Source: JAEUIE01 sp047602475 (lineage in GTDB: Bacteria > Planctomycetota > Planctomycetia > Gemmatales > HRBIN36). Taken from it: a DNA stretch of 64,000 nt. A program made the position numbers and the translations under genes. Within the stretch, counting starts at the first letter, position 1; every line of letters begins with the position of its first letter. The notes under the pieces were generated by a model. That model was not told where the DNA came from, searched no databases, and worked only from the letters and a program-made list of their open reading frames with translations. This document shows, one piece after another, positions 8,525-17,674 of the stretch. The stretch lies in assembly GCA_047602475.1 (NCBI GenBank), contig JASGHE010000001.1, forward strand, positions 372,001-436,000, written 5' to 3'.

Positions 8525-10262
8525 TTATTGAGGATCAGCCTGCTTGATCGTCTTCGTCGGTGGCTGATTGCTGATCAGCAGAATCTCCTGCCCAGCGGTG
8601 AAGTCGTGCTTCTGGCCCAGCACCGTGTACTGCCCAGCCAGTTGCTGAGCCATCTCTGGCCAGCTTGAGGCGGGCACCAGCATGAAGGTGGGTATCGGTG
8701 TCTGCAGCATCTCCATCGCCTGTTCATGACTGGAACAGCGTTTGATCTCCTGCTTCACGTAGAAGACCATACTCGGCCGGTAATACTTCGGATGTGTGGC
8801 GATTCGGCCATCGGTGTTGCCCATGGCTTCACGCATCATCACAGCCAAGGCTTTATTCGCCCGTTCCTGATCGGCGGCGACAGGGCCAAAGGCACCCAGG
8901 GATGCAGTCAGAACGAAGCTGCCAAGCAGAATACAGGCCACGCCCCAGCCAATCTGATTCTGCGACCAGCGTTTCCAGGTCAGCCCACCGGCGATGAGGG
9001 GCACCAGGGCCAGAGGTAAGAGCCAAGCCACTTCGGGAAGCGTTCGGCCTTCCAGCACACTGAGCGGTATCCATCCGGTAATAAAGGGGATGGCCAAGAG
9101 CAGGATCACCCCGATGGCGACGAAGCAAATAGCACTACTTCGCCAGACCCAACCAGGGAGTTGCCAAGCTTCACTGGTCTGGCTTTGCTTCCACCAGCGA
9201 ATAAGGAACGCTGAAGTGAGCATAGCCAACGGTGGATACGTGGGCAGCAGGTAGTTAGGTAGTTTGGTCGCTGCCAGCGAAAAGACGATAAACCACATTC
9301 CGATCCAAAGGAGCAGAAGTCGATAGGCCCATGGCTTACTCGTTGCTTCTAGTAGTGAACCAAGGCGAACGCTGAACCAGATCGTAGGCCCCAGGAAGAT
9401 TGACCATGGGGCAAAGGCGACGAGGATGACGACCAAGTGGTAATAGATTGGCCCAACATGACCTTCCATCGGAGCGTTGAACCGACTGAGGTTATGCATG
9501 AGAAAGAAGCCCTTGATGAACTCCCAGCGGGTCTCGTAGCCGACAAGGATGTACCAGGGCAAAGCGATCAGACAGCACCAGAAGACAGCTTGAACGGTAC
9601 GCCTGTTCCAGAGGAACTTGAGATCACGCTGCCAAAGAAGAAGCAATATCGTCGCCGCACCAGGCAGGGCCACGCCGACCGGGCCTTTGGCTGAGTAGCG
9701 CCAGCCCAGCGAAACAGCCGGTGAGAAGCAGCCAAGCTGGTTGCTTGCTGTCGTAAGCAATGATCCACGTCAGGAAGATGAGTTGCACCGAGAGAATGAG
9801 TAAGGCATCCGGCGTCACCGCATGGCTGGAGACGGCAAACATCAAACTGCTGGCCAGGATCAATCCTGAAAGCAATCCGGTCACTCGTCCAAACAGTCGC
9901 CGAGCGATCTCATAGCAAACGATCAAGCTGCAGAGTCCCGCCAAGACCGAGGGCAAGCGAGCTGACCATTCGCTGACGCCGAAGATCAGGTAACAGGCCT
10001 CGATGCACCAATAGAGAAGCACGGGCTTATCAGTACGCAGTTGATAATTGAAGGTAGGAACGACCCAGGCTTTTGTCTCCAGCATCTCTCTAGCACACTC
10101 AGCATTGTGAGCTTCATCGATATCCCATAGACCATGCCGGCCAAGGTTTGGCAAAAAAGTGAGCATGCCGACGAGCAGAATCAATGGATAGGCCCATTGC
10201 CTTTCAGCCAGCCGATGAGCCCATTGTTGCAATGTAGTAGAGGTATTTTGCTGTGCATCCAT
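8525..10262 (-). CDS. ArnT-like polytopic glycosyltransferase, frameshifted
   Basis: A multi-spanning GT-C fold transferase of the ArnT/PMT type (dolichyl- or undecaprenyl-phosphate sugar donor, acceptor unknown). The first third carries the luminal-loop acid motif DIDEAHNAECAREM and LRTDKPVLLYW; the rest has many hydrophobic helices and ends in a soluble tail. Two frames are needed: the first ends after LLLTGCFAGLALLS, the second resumes at KGPVGVALPGAATILL. Removing one base near 9687-9694 gives LALLSKGPVGVAL, the expected family text. ATG 10262 is chosen, since the longer N-terminus (to 10337) is translated from a dispersed repeat. The corrected length is about 578 residues, normal for the family. 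Confidence 0.8.
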
Positions 10263-10283
10263 TGCAAAATGATCTCGAATGAG

Positions 10284-10380
10284 AGTTGCCCTCACGCTCC
10301 GCGTGAGGGATGGCAAATTTACAGTCACCGTGGTCATGAACCAGTCACCGCACCATCACGCGGAGCGTGATGGCAACTCT
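10284..10380. repeat. Two-unit REP-like element, copy A
   Basis: Unit 1 (10284-10314) contains ctcacgctccgcgtgag. Unit 2 (10342-10380) contains ccatcacgcggagcgtgatgg in the opposite orientation, preceded by agtcaccgc and followed by caactct. The same arrangement with a similar spacer recurs at 44292-44393. It lies between divergent genes and may carry promoter elements, none of which I can assign. Confidence 0.85.
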
Positions 10381-10474
10381 ACGACTTGAATTGACGTAAA
10401 TGACGACCGGGAGTATAGTTCGGCTCTTTCATTTTGCCTAGTCGAACTGGCCGGGGTTTCGGGGGAAGCCGCTC

Positions 10475-12494
10475 ATGGCGAGCACCATACTGCTGATGCT
10501 GTGCTGCTTCTGCCAGCCACCGCCTCAAGTACCTGCTGCACAACCACCATCTGTGGGTCTGCCGTTGCCTCGTGCCATGGATGCGGCACCGCTGCGCGAA
10601 CAGCTTTATAATCGCAATCGACCACAGTTACAAAGCCAGGCTGCTCTTCAGTTGGTGCAATCCAACTCGGCTGAAGTGGCGGCTCTGGTCGCCTTTGAAC
10701 TGACTCGCTGGGATCGTGCCGACGTCTTCCAGGCGCTCGCCTCTGCCATTCTGATCCAGCGTGATCTGCGATTTCTTCAGCCTCTGCTCGATGCTTTAGC
10801 CGCAGAACAGATGCCTATCCGTCAGGCTGCTATCGAGGCACTGGCCGCTTTGCCGGCGAAGCCGGTACAGGAGGCGCTGGTAAGGGTTGCTGACAACCGG
10901 TCGATGGTGCCGCTTCGACGCCAAGCAGCCGTGGAAACGCTGGGGCGCTTAGCAACGAAGGACTCGATACAGTCGTTGTTCAAATTGATCCGCAGTGATT
11001 CACCCATCGTCCGGCAGGCCTCAGCAGTGGCACTCCAGGAAATCAGCGGGCAGGACTTCGGTGCCGACCCGAATCAATGGCAGAGCTGGTGGCAGTCTTA
11101 CGAATCTCTGACCGAAGCTGAGTGGCAGGCAACTCGACTGCGGTTCTTCGCTGACCGTGCCCGCCGATTCCGTGATGAGCTCGATCAAGCGGAAACGACG
11201 CTCTTGCAACTGCACAAAGAGTTGCTCGATAAGGTGATGCAGCCCGATCAGGCCAACACGTTGCGAACGCTGTCGACCAATACCTATCCTGCGGTGCGCG
11301 AGCTAGCGGTCACCAAGATCGCTGAGCAGTTCAGCAGGAAGGATCTCGATCAATCAGCCCGTCGGCTTTACACCGATGTCTTGCTCACTCTCAGTAAAGA
11401 TGCTCAGCCCACCGTGCAACAGCGTGCGGTATTGGCTCTCGAAAAGGCTGACGCCCCGGAAGTCTATCGCCGGCTTATCGATCTGTTGCGTGATCGATCC
11501 TACAAGGTGCGCGCAGCAGCAGCTCGAAGCTTGGGCAATTATCGGGGCAAGATTCCACTTCCCGATACGCTTGATAGCACACTCGCCGCTCTGGAAATGA
11601 CGTTACTCGATTCTTCACCCACGGTGGTAGCACAGGCTGCCACCAGTATTGGAGCTCTTCGTCTGCCTCGTTCGGGACTGTTACTGGCACGGCTGCTCAA
11701 ACATCCCACCGAAGAAGTCAGGCTGGCCGCCAGCGCCTGCTCTGGAAGCCGTGGCCAGTTGCCAGGTGTATCACATGGTGTTGGCTGCGATGGACGATGC
11801 CTCGCCCGAAGCCCGGCTTTATCTCGTCGGCTGTCTGGGGGTAATTGGCGACACTGATGGCCTGCCAGAAAAGGAACAGTCACAGCTTCTGCGAAAGCTC
11901 GAATTGGTGCTGACGCAGGATGTTGACCCCGGCGTTCGCAGCAAGGCTGCAGCTGCTCTCGGCAAAGTTGGCGGTACCGCCGTACTCACCGTCCTTTGGC
12001 AACGGGTGCAGGGGAATGAAGATACCCGTGTTCAGGATAATGCCTGGAAGGCTTTGGTCGATATCCTCACTCGCCAGCAAAGCTGGCCGGTACTCAATCA
12101 GTGGGAACGATTGCTGGCCAGTCAGGGGCAAGGCGCCCGTCGCTGGCAACTGCTGCTGGAGATTCGGGAACGCTGGTCACGCACCGAGGAGACTCGGGCC
12201 AGCCTCGATTTCGTAGCGCTTGCTCTCATGGATTCGGGGTTGTCGGTACGCAAGTGGCAACAGGTCATACCGCTTTGTCTGGAATCGATTCGAAACGCCC
12301 AGCAGGAGAGCGCACGGGAAGAACGGCTGCGACTGCTGGTCATAGCCTGTCAACAGGCGATTCAGGATGGCAAGGGGCAGGAGTTACTCCCTGTGTTCAA
12401 GGAAATCGAAAGCTATCTGCCTGGTTTCAAAGAACTGGCCAATGTTTTTGATGATCTTCGCCGCCGTGTGCAAACAGCTTCAGGCGTAAAGTGA
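10475..12494 (+). CDS. HEAT-repeat protein with export signal, frameshifted
   Basis: About 670 residues of alpha-helical HEAT/PBS-lyase-like repeats (for example YKVRAAAARSLGNY, VRQASAVALQEISGQDF, DPGVRSKAAAALGKVGG). The N-terminus is hydrophobic and Cys-rich (MASTILLMLCCFC), suggesting export, perhaps as a lipoprotein. The first frame ends at 11857; the repeat pattern resumes in another frame as ALEAVASCQVYHMVLAAMDDAS. Removing one base near 11738-11742 restores EEVRLAASAALEAVASCQ. A gggggaag ribosome-binding site precedes ATG 10475. The role is probably a protein scaffold; nothing more specific is visible. Confidence 0.8.
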
Positions 12495-12571
12495 ACTTTG
12501 CCAACCAGCGAAGTGTCAGAGATGGGGACTAGCCCTTGATAGGGCTGGCTCGTAAACTTCGTAGATGGAAA

Positions 12572-12646
12572 CGGGCTGTAGCGCAGCTTGGCTACCGCGC
12601 TTGCTTGGGGTGCAAGAGGTCGTGGGTTCAAATCCCGCCAGCCCGA
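12572..12646 (+). tRNA. tRNA-Pro (anticodon GGG)
   Basis: The acceptor arms cgggctg and cagcccg pair fully, with discriminator A at 12646. The anticodon stem cttgc/gcaag holds loop ttggggt, giving anticodon GGG for proline. The T-arm is gtggg-ttcaaat-cccgc. The D-arm starts tagcgc. CCA is not encoded. A hairpin terminator follows about 30 bases later. Confidence 0.95.
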
Positions 12647-12677
12647 CTCCTTTTGAAAACAGTCGGATACCCCTGTA

Positions 12678-12705
12678 AACCACCGGTCCTTTGCCGGTGG
12701 TTTTA
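12678..12705 (+). terminator. Rho-independent terminator after tRNA-Pro
   Basis: The stem accaccgg/ccggtggt with loop tccttt(g) is followed by tttt. It fits the end of the tRNA transcript. Confidence 0.8.
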
Positions 12706-12877
12706 CTATTGTTTGATTTGCTGCGTTCGCTTCCTGGAGAACGCCCTTCAAGTCTCGACTTCGCATATACTTCCATTTATCAGCTTGACCAATTCGGCAT
12801 CACACGATGAAGTCAAGATGCTTTCGGCAACTGACTCACAACAGCTTCGCTTAGCATAAGCGATTGAGGGTAGTCGT

Positions 12878-13774
12878 ATGAAATTCGGACAAGTCAAAGA
12901 TCCCGGTAAGGTCGATTTCACGATTCCACCAGATCATGCTGGCACAGCGAAGGTGCTAAAAGCACAAGCCTCGAAATCGAAAGAGCTTGAGGTCTATGTC
13001 GGATGTGCCAAGTGGAACAAGGAAGACCTCAAGAACTTCTATCCGAAAGGTATCAAAGATGAACTCGCCTATTATTCAACGCAGTTCAACAGCATCGAGT
13101 TGAATGCCACCTTTTATCGTTTGTTTCCGCCTGCCACATTCGAGAAATGGTATGTGACAGTCCCGAAAGACTTCCGGTTCTTTCCCAAGCTCGAACAATC
13201 GATCTCTCACTTCAAGCGGTTGAACGAAGTCAAGGAGATCGTTGAAAACAACGTCGCCAACATGTCTCGCCTCAAGGAGAAGTTGGGAATGCCATTCCTA
13301 CAGTTGCGAGATGATTTTGCGCCAAAGGATTTTGACCGTGTGGTGACGTTCGTCGAAGACTGGACGGATGAAGTGCCGTTGGCAATCGAGTTTCGCCACA
13401 CGGATTGGTTTAACGACAAGGCGGTATCGAGCAAGCTCTATCAACTGCTCGAAGCGCATGGTGTCACCAATGTCCTGGTTGATACCGCAGGTCGTCGTGA
13501 CCTCATGCACATGCGTCTGACAACCCCGATTGCGTTCGTGCGTTGGGTAGGCTCGAATGAACCTCAATCAGATCGCTCGCGCCTCGATGAATGGATCGGG
13601 CGAATCGCCAAATGGAAAAAGGCCGGCCTCCAGAAGCTCTATTTCTTCGTCCATCAAAATGAAGAAAAGGAATCGCCAGCCCTCGCCGCGCATTTTATCG
13701 AGCGACTCAATAAGAAGATCGGCTCAGTTCTCTCTATTCCCCAGGTTCTAAAGGACAAACGGCTTTTCGATTGA
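12878..13774 (+). CDS. DUF72 (YecE-like) protein
   Basis: At 298 residues this is a DUF72 TIM-barrel-like cytoplasmic protein of unknown biochemical role. The family marks are VYVGCAKWNKEDLKNFYPKG near residue 40, YSTQFNSIELNATFYR near residue 65, FRFFPKLEQSISH, and PLAIEFRHTDWF in the middle. A gaggg ribosome-binding site lies upstream of ATG 12878. It ends in convergent orientation with the AlkD-like gene. The annotation rests on the family pattern only. Confidence 0.9.
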   Translation: MKFGQVKDPGKVDFTIPPDHAGTAKVLKAQASKSKELEVYVGCAKWNKEDLKNFYPKGIKDELAYYSTQFNSIELNATFYRLFPPATFEKWYVTVPKDFRFFPKLEQSISHFKRLNEVKEIVENNVANMSRLKEKLGMPFLQLRDDFAPKDFDRVVTFVEDWTDEVPLAIEFRHTDWFNDKAVSSKLYQLLEAHGVTNVLVDTAGRRDLMHMRLTTPIAFVRWVGSNEPQSDRSRLDEWIGRIAKWKKAGLQKLYFFVHQNEEKESPALAAHFIERLNKKIGSVLSIPQVLKDKRLFD

Positions 13775-13825
13775 TCCTGACAGTCATGCTCCACCCACCA
13801 GGATGTCAGGACGCAACCGGAACTT

Positions 13826-14533
13826 CTACTTTTTGGACTTGGAGAGTTCCCTGATGGTATTTCTTCCCAACCATAGACCTGATTTGCTTTCGGATGCTGC
13901 CAGGCAATGAGCAAGCGAAAGGACTTCGGCCTTCAATTCAGGGCTGCGGCCACCGATGCCACGCATCGCCCAGAGTAAACCTTTCTTCACGAAGTTCCGG
14001 TCATCGTTGGCTGCCTTCTCGATGAGTGGTAGATACTTCAGGAACGCTTGATCGTCGCCTTTCTTGTCATGAAGGGCCAGGCAGGCCAGCAGGGCGAAGG
14101 CACCACGACGGATGAACTCTTCCTGCTTCGGTGCCCATTGCTTCACTTTGCTGTAAGCGTGTGGCACCTGGTCGAAGAGTTTGAAACAAACCGTATCGCA
14201 GATGCCCCAGTTGTCGAAGTCTTTACACCAACGATCCATCTGGCTCGGTGTTACCATGAGCGGCTCATCGATCATGCAGGCGACCATGCGGGCTTCGTAC
14301 CAACCAGTTTGCCAGAGAGCCAGGGCCAACTCGTGATTCTTTCCCAGTTCTTTGGAGAGCTTCAGCATCTTCGCCATTGGTACGCCGAACGCCTTGTCGG
14401 TATGGATGCCGTAGCGTGGCCCCATGTCGTCACGGGTCTTCTTCAGGCTGAGACGTTTCAGCGTATCGAGGACAGCTTCGACTTGCTTAGTGAGTGGTAA
14501 TTCAGTCTTTACTGTCTTGTCTTTGGATGGCAC
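13826..14533 (-). CDS. DNA alkylation repair (AlkD-like) HEAT protein
   Basis: 235 residues of helical repeats resembling the AlkD-type DNA glycosylase superfamily, which binds alkylated DNA with HEAT-like helices. Seen motifs include ALALWQTGWYEARMVACMID, DRWCKDFDNWGICDTVCFKL, EEFIRRGAFALLACLA and NFVKKGLLWAMRGIGGR, all characteristic of the family. Catalytic competence of this branch is uncertain. It is last in a minus-strand run with the GyrI-like, DUF1801, hydrolase, SRPBCC and ArsR genes, with a 15-base gap to the previous gene, so co-transcription is plausible. Confidence 0.85.
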   Translation of the reverse strand: MPSKDKTVKTELPLTKQVEAVLDTLKRLSLKKTRDDMGPRYGIHTDKAFGVPMAKMLKLSKELGKNHELALALWQTGWYEARMVACMIDEPLMVTPSQMDRWCKDFDNWGICDTVCFKLFDQVPHAYSKVKQWAPKQEEFIRRGAFALLACLALHDKKGDDQAFLKYLPLIEKAANDDRNFVKKGLLWAMRGIGGRSPELKAEVLSLAHCLAASESKSGLWLGRNTIRELSKSKK

Positions 14534-14548
14534 GAACGAGCTCCCTTT

Positions 14549-15013
14549 CTATCCCACCAGTGGTTTGTTCAACTGCGTTTGCCACTTGGACGAATCAGGC
14601 CCTGTCTCCGGCCCAGCGAGGTAGCATTCCCACAAGTTGTCGGCAGGCTTAAGTCCATTGGCTGTGATCCACGCACAGAACTCCCCCCAGGCGGAGCCGA
14701 GGCCTTCGTAGGGGCCGTGGTAGATGGTGCGAGCCACCTTCATAGCAGGCAAATGCCCCGATTGGACTCGGCCTTTCGCTGTTACTGGTGTAGCAATGGG
14801 TACGCTGATCTCGAAATCGAAGGTAGCTGATTCCATCTTGCGATGATGGCTAAACCAGGGTCCGGTCGGTTTGATGCCTTGTGCAGCCAGTGTGGCCATC
14901 AGTTCCTGAATGCCTGGGCCCATGACTTGAGCGATCTCGCTGCGCGGGATTTTCAAGTGAATGAAGGCGGTGAGTTGAGCATCGGTTTGGACAACCTGTG
15001 GAGAATCAATCAT
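14549..15013 (-). CDS. GyrI-like effector-binding domain protein
   Basis: 154 residues forming a stand-alone GyrI-like/AraC effector-binding domain, a SOUL-like small-molecule-binding fold. Seen: QLTAFIHLKIPRSEIAQVMGP, ISVPIATPV in the central strand, VARTIYHGPYEGLGSAWGEF, and the terminal AGPETGPDSSKW that resembles the usual YLTDP-type ending of such domains. No DNA-binding domain is attached. It probably binds a small ligand or drug in the cytoplasm. It lies between the DUF1801 and AlkD-like genes on the same strand. Confidence 0.85.
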   Translation of the reverse strand: MIDSPQVVQTDAQLTAFIHLKIPRSEIAQVMGPGIQELMATLAAQGIKPTGPWFSHHRKMESATFDFEISVPIATPVTAKGRVQSGHLPAMKVARTIYHGPYEGLGSAWGEFCAWITANGLKPADNLWECYLAGPETGPDSSKWQTQLNKPLVG

Positions 15014-15047
15014 GTTCAGATCCTATTACGAAAAGAGTGGTCGTTGA

Positions 15048-15836
15048 TCAGCGGATAGATTCAATCCATTGACTGACGATATGCTCGAAAGCCTTTCGAT
15101 TCTGCTGAATGTCTCTCCCCTTCCCCAGCGTTATCATGCACCGATCTTTCGCGAGCCACTTGAGCAGCCCAGTCGGGTCGTCAATCTTCAAGCCAGTCGT
15201 GGCGGTACCTTTCACCTTGGCCCCGGTATGGAAGATCAGTTGAACGGTGTCCGTAGATCGTAGGAAAACCGTTGCGAAATAGTCGGCAGTACGGAAGCTG
15301 GGGCCGTTCCACTTGATGCCTTCTTGAATAGAGGGGCTTACCCCGAGGATGATCTTTCTGACCGCTTCGATCTCTTTCTTGAGCGGATGTTTCAGTGACT
15401 TGAGGAAGTCAATGACGGCAGGATCAGTCTGCTTGCTTGCTTTAGCAGAACCGCCTTTACTGGATACTTGTCCTGTGATCTCTGCTAACCTTGCCTTCAC
15501 CAGTTTCCGCACCAACGTCATCGGCAAGGGCTTCTCAACTTGAAAACGTATCGTTCCTTTGCTGGTATCGTAGCCTTCCAATTCCCTGGCCAAAGCAGCC
15601 ACGATCGAACCACTTATGGGAAAATAGGAACAGTGATGAGCAGTCGCAGCGAGCGCGGCAAACGCCTTACCATCAATCAGAAAAGCTTGCATGCCATAGC
15701 TGATACCTTCGACCGCATCGGGCACGATCTTGTGAATCGTCTTTCGTATCGCCTGTAGCATTGCTCGCTCCTTGACACTCAATGAAGCGAGGTATTCGTC
15801 GAAGGTCAGTGGCTTTTTGTCTTTCTTGGTCATCAT
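15048..15836 (-). CDS. Tandem DUF1801 protein
   Basis: About 262 residues containing two DUF1801 (YdhG-like) domains. Domain 1 spans about 5-115 (YLASLSVKERAMLQAIRKTI, GISYGMQAFLIDGK). Domain 2 spans about 135-262 (VIDFLKSLKHPLKKEIEAVR, EGIKWNGPSFRTADYFATV). Most family members have a single domain, so this is a fusion or internal duplication of diverged copies. ATG 15836 follows the stop of the hydrolase by one base, suggesting translational coupling. Function unknown; the family has an SRPBCC-neighbourhood habit, as here. Confidence 0.85.
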   Translation of the reverse strand: MMTKKDKKPLTFDEYLASLSVKERAMLQAIRKTIHKIVPDAVEGISYGMQAFLIDGKAFAALAATAHHCSYFPISGSIVAALARELEGYDTSKGTIRFQVEKPLPMTLVRKLVKARLAEITGQVSSKGGSAKASKQTDPAVIDFLKSLKHPLKKEIEAVRKIILGVSPSIQEGIKWNGPSFRTADYFATVFLRSTDTVQLIFHTGAKVKGTATTGLKIDDPTGLLKWLAKDRCMITLGKGRDIQQNRKAFEHIVSQWIESIR

Positions 15837-15837
15837 G

Positions 15838-16659
15838 TTACTTCTTGGGCATCGGGGCATCTAGGAATGGAACCACCGTCGATGCCAAGGCAGAAGTAAA
15901 GACGATGTTGTAGTGGTTGATTCCAGGCATGATGGCCAGTTGCGAGACCGGTCGCTTGAGGTCTTCCCAGCCGGCGTCCTGCTTGCCGCCGCCAAGGAGT
16001 TCGAAACATTCGACCGTGTGGGAAGTGCGGACAGCATCAGCATCGCCGACGACGATCATGACGTGTTGCTTCAGAGCTGCTGCTTCGGCACACCAATCAT
16101 AATCATGCGAGATGAGTTCGCCGAGCTTCGAGATGAGGATAGGCCAATCCTGTGGCCGAGGAGCGATTCGAGCGTAGACCTGATACAGCGGCATCTTCTT
16201 CATCGACTCAGCCACATCGGTCTTCATTTGCCTGGTGGTCTTGAGAATCTCCGGGTACCAGCCGTTGCGTTTGAACGGCGCCGAGACGACGATCAGCTTT
16301 CGTACCAGTGATGGGTGCTGGATGGCGGTTCGCAGCCCTACCCCGCCGCCCAGGGAATAGCCCATGATGTCAGCCTGTTTGAGTTCGAGATGCTTGATCA
16401 AGGACGCAATATCGTCACCCATTAGTTCGTACCGCAGCGGCCGATCAATATCCGCAGTGCGGCCATGCCCCTGAAGATCGACAGCGATCACCCGGCGGCC
16501 TTGCGAGAGAATCGGCAACGACGGATGGAACATCTCAATGGAGCCAACACCACCGTGCAGCAGAATCAGCGGCGTGCCTGCATCAGTTGGCCCGTAGACC
16601 TCGTAGTAGAGTTGCAGGCCGTTGATCGGTGCGTAGTGGCCGTTGGTATTCTTAGTCAT
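15838..16659 (-). CDS. Alpha/beta-hydrolase fold protein
   Basis: About 273 residues, cytoplasmic, no signal. Motifs in order: oxyanion-hole LILLHGGVGSIEMF, VIAVDLQGHGRT, nucleophile elbow GYSLGGGVG, the acid in VVGDADAV, and the terminal histidine in PGINHYN. This fits an esterase, peroxidase-like or dienelactone-type hydrolase; the substrate cannot be inferred. The start at MTKNTNGHY (16659) is preferred. It is followed one base later by the DUF1801 gene, so these are an operon pair. Confidence 0.9.
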   Translation of the reverse strand: MTKNTNGHYAPINGLQLYYEVYGPTDAGTPLILLHGGVGSIEMFHPSLPILSQGRRVIAVDLQGHGRTADIDRPLRYELMGDDIASLIKHLELKQADIMGYSLGGGVGLRTAIQHPSLVRKLIVVSAPFKRNGWYPEILKTTRQMKTDVAESMKKMPLYQVYARIAPRPQDWPILISKLGELISHDYDWCAEAAALKQHVMIVVGDADAVRTSHTVECFELLGGGKQDAGWEDLKRPVSQLAIMPGINHYNIVFTSALASTVVPFLDAPMPKK

Positions 16660-16724
16660 ACTCAAGCTCTCCAAGCTGCTCGCCTGTGGGGTACACCACC
16701 ATCTTATGAATGGTGATCTACCAC

Positions 16725-17209
16725 TTATTTGATCGTCGGCAGCACCTGTTCCAACCTGTCGTAGCCCATGGCCATGCCCTGCTCCATTGGGGTCTTGAGG
16801 ACTGCTTCACGGGCTTCGGGTGTGGCGTAACGAATGGTGTTTGTCATCAAGGTTTTGCCGTTGTCTTCGGTGAGCACCAGCGTTCCCACTGCCTCGCCAC
16901 CTGTCCAATCCTGATCGAAGATTTGTGTGTTGACGATGCGTTGGGGCGGAACGACTTCCTTATGAACGCCACCCATGCCCATCTCAACGCCATCGGGGCC
17001 GCACAGACCCAGCGATATTTGCCGCCGATCTTCATATCCATTTCGCAGATGGGCATGGTCCAGCCTGGAGGGCCGGTGAGCCAGCGTTTGATGAGTTCAG
17101 GCTTGGTCATGGCGTCCCAGACCAGTTGGCGGGAGGCATTGAAGTGGCGTGTGACCACGACCTCCCGATCGCCGGATAAAGCCAACTTCATCGCGCCTGT
17201 GTTGTACAT
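16725..17209 (-). CDS. SRPBCC (AHSA1-like) protein, frameshifted
   Basis: A START/Bet v1-like domain of the activator-of-Hsp90 type that usually accompanies ArsR regulators. The first frame gives VVVTRHFNASRQLVWDAMTKPELIKRW and then GGKYRWVC; the other frame continues MGMGGVHKEVVPPQRI to the C-terminal GYDRLEQVLPTI. Adding one G in the run near 17000 gives RWVCAGPDGVEMGMGG, the expected family text. It likely binds a hydrophobic ligand in the cytoplasm. It lies 33 bases after the ArsR gene and should share its transcript. Confidence 0.8.
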
Positions 17210-17242
17210 CTGTCGTCTCCTTCACTGATAAAAGTGGTTGCG

Positions 17243-17578
17243 TTACTTCTTGACAGCCTTCATCTCTTCGAGAAGGTTATCGAGCCTCTCGAAATTCTCT
17301 TCCCAGAGTTTCCGGTACTTTTCGAGCCAATCAGTCACCTCAGCGAGGGGCTTAGGCTCGAGGCGGCATGGTCGTCGCTGAGCGTCCCGACCGCGGGAGA
17401 TCAGTCCTGCCCTTTCCAACACCTTGAGATGCTTGGAAATAGCGGGCTGACTCATCTTGAACGGTCGGGCCAGGTCATTAACCGAGGCTTCACCCGTCGC
17501 CAAACGACCAAGGATTGCCCGACGAGTGGGATCAGCCAGGGCAGCAAAGGCAGCATCCAAGCGAGCGGTCGGCGACAT
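17243..17578 (-). CDS. ArsR-family transcriptional regulator
   Basis: 111 residues forming a winged helix-turn-helix repressor: AFAALADPTRRAILGRLATG, then recognition-helix region MSQPAISKHLKVLERAGLI, then a wing with Arg-rich RDAQRRPCRL. The metal-binding CxC of arsenic sensors is absent, as in the SdpR-like branch that pairs with SRPBCC proteins. It is the first gene of the minus-strand cassette. A palindrome just upstream is the likely operator, so it probably represses its own operon. Confidence 0.93.
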   Translation of the reverse strand: MSPTARLDAAFAALADPTRRAILGRLATGEASVNDLARPFKMSQPAISKHLKVLERAGLISRGRDAQRRPCRLEPKPLAEVTDWLEKYRKLWEENFERLDNLLEEMKAVKK

Positions 17579-17593
17579 TGCATAACCTCTTAG

Positions 17594-17619
17594 TTGTATA
17601 ACCTAATGGTTATATACAA
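17594..17619. promoter_or_regulatory. Candidate ArsR operator
   Basis: A near-perfect palindrome, ttgtataacc-taat-ggttatatacaa, lies 16-41 bases upstream of the ArsR start and contains TATA-rich hexamers that can serve as a -10. An agagg ribosome-binding site follows. Autoregulation is inferred from position and symmetry. Confidence 0.65.
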
Positions 17620-17674
17620 CATCGACGGCGTCATTGTCAAGACTTCACTCAATTATTTTGGGGGTGTGCTTAGC

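Noticed and set aside
10262..10337. N-terminal extension of the ArnT-like protein
   Set aside because: It is translated from the REP-like element; the downstream ATG fits the family.
12413..12776. Open frames antisense to the tRNA, with text such as GWRDLNPRPLAPQASAVAK
   Set aside because: This is the well-known spurious translation of the reverse strand of a tRNA gene.
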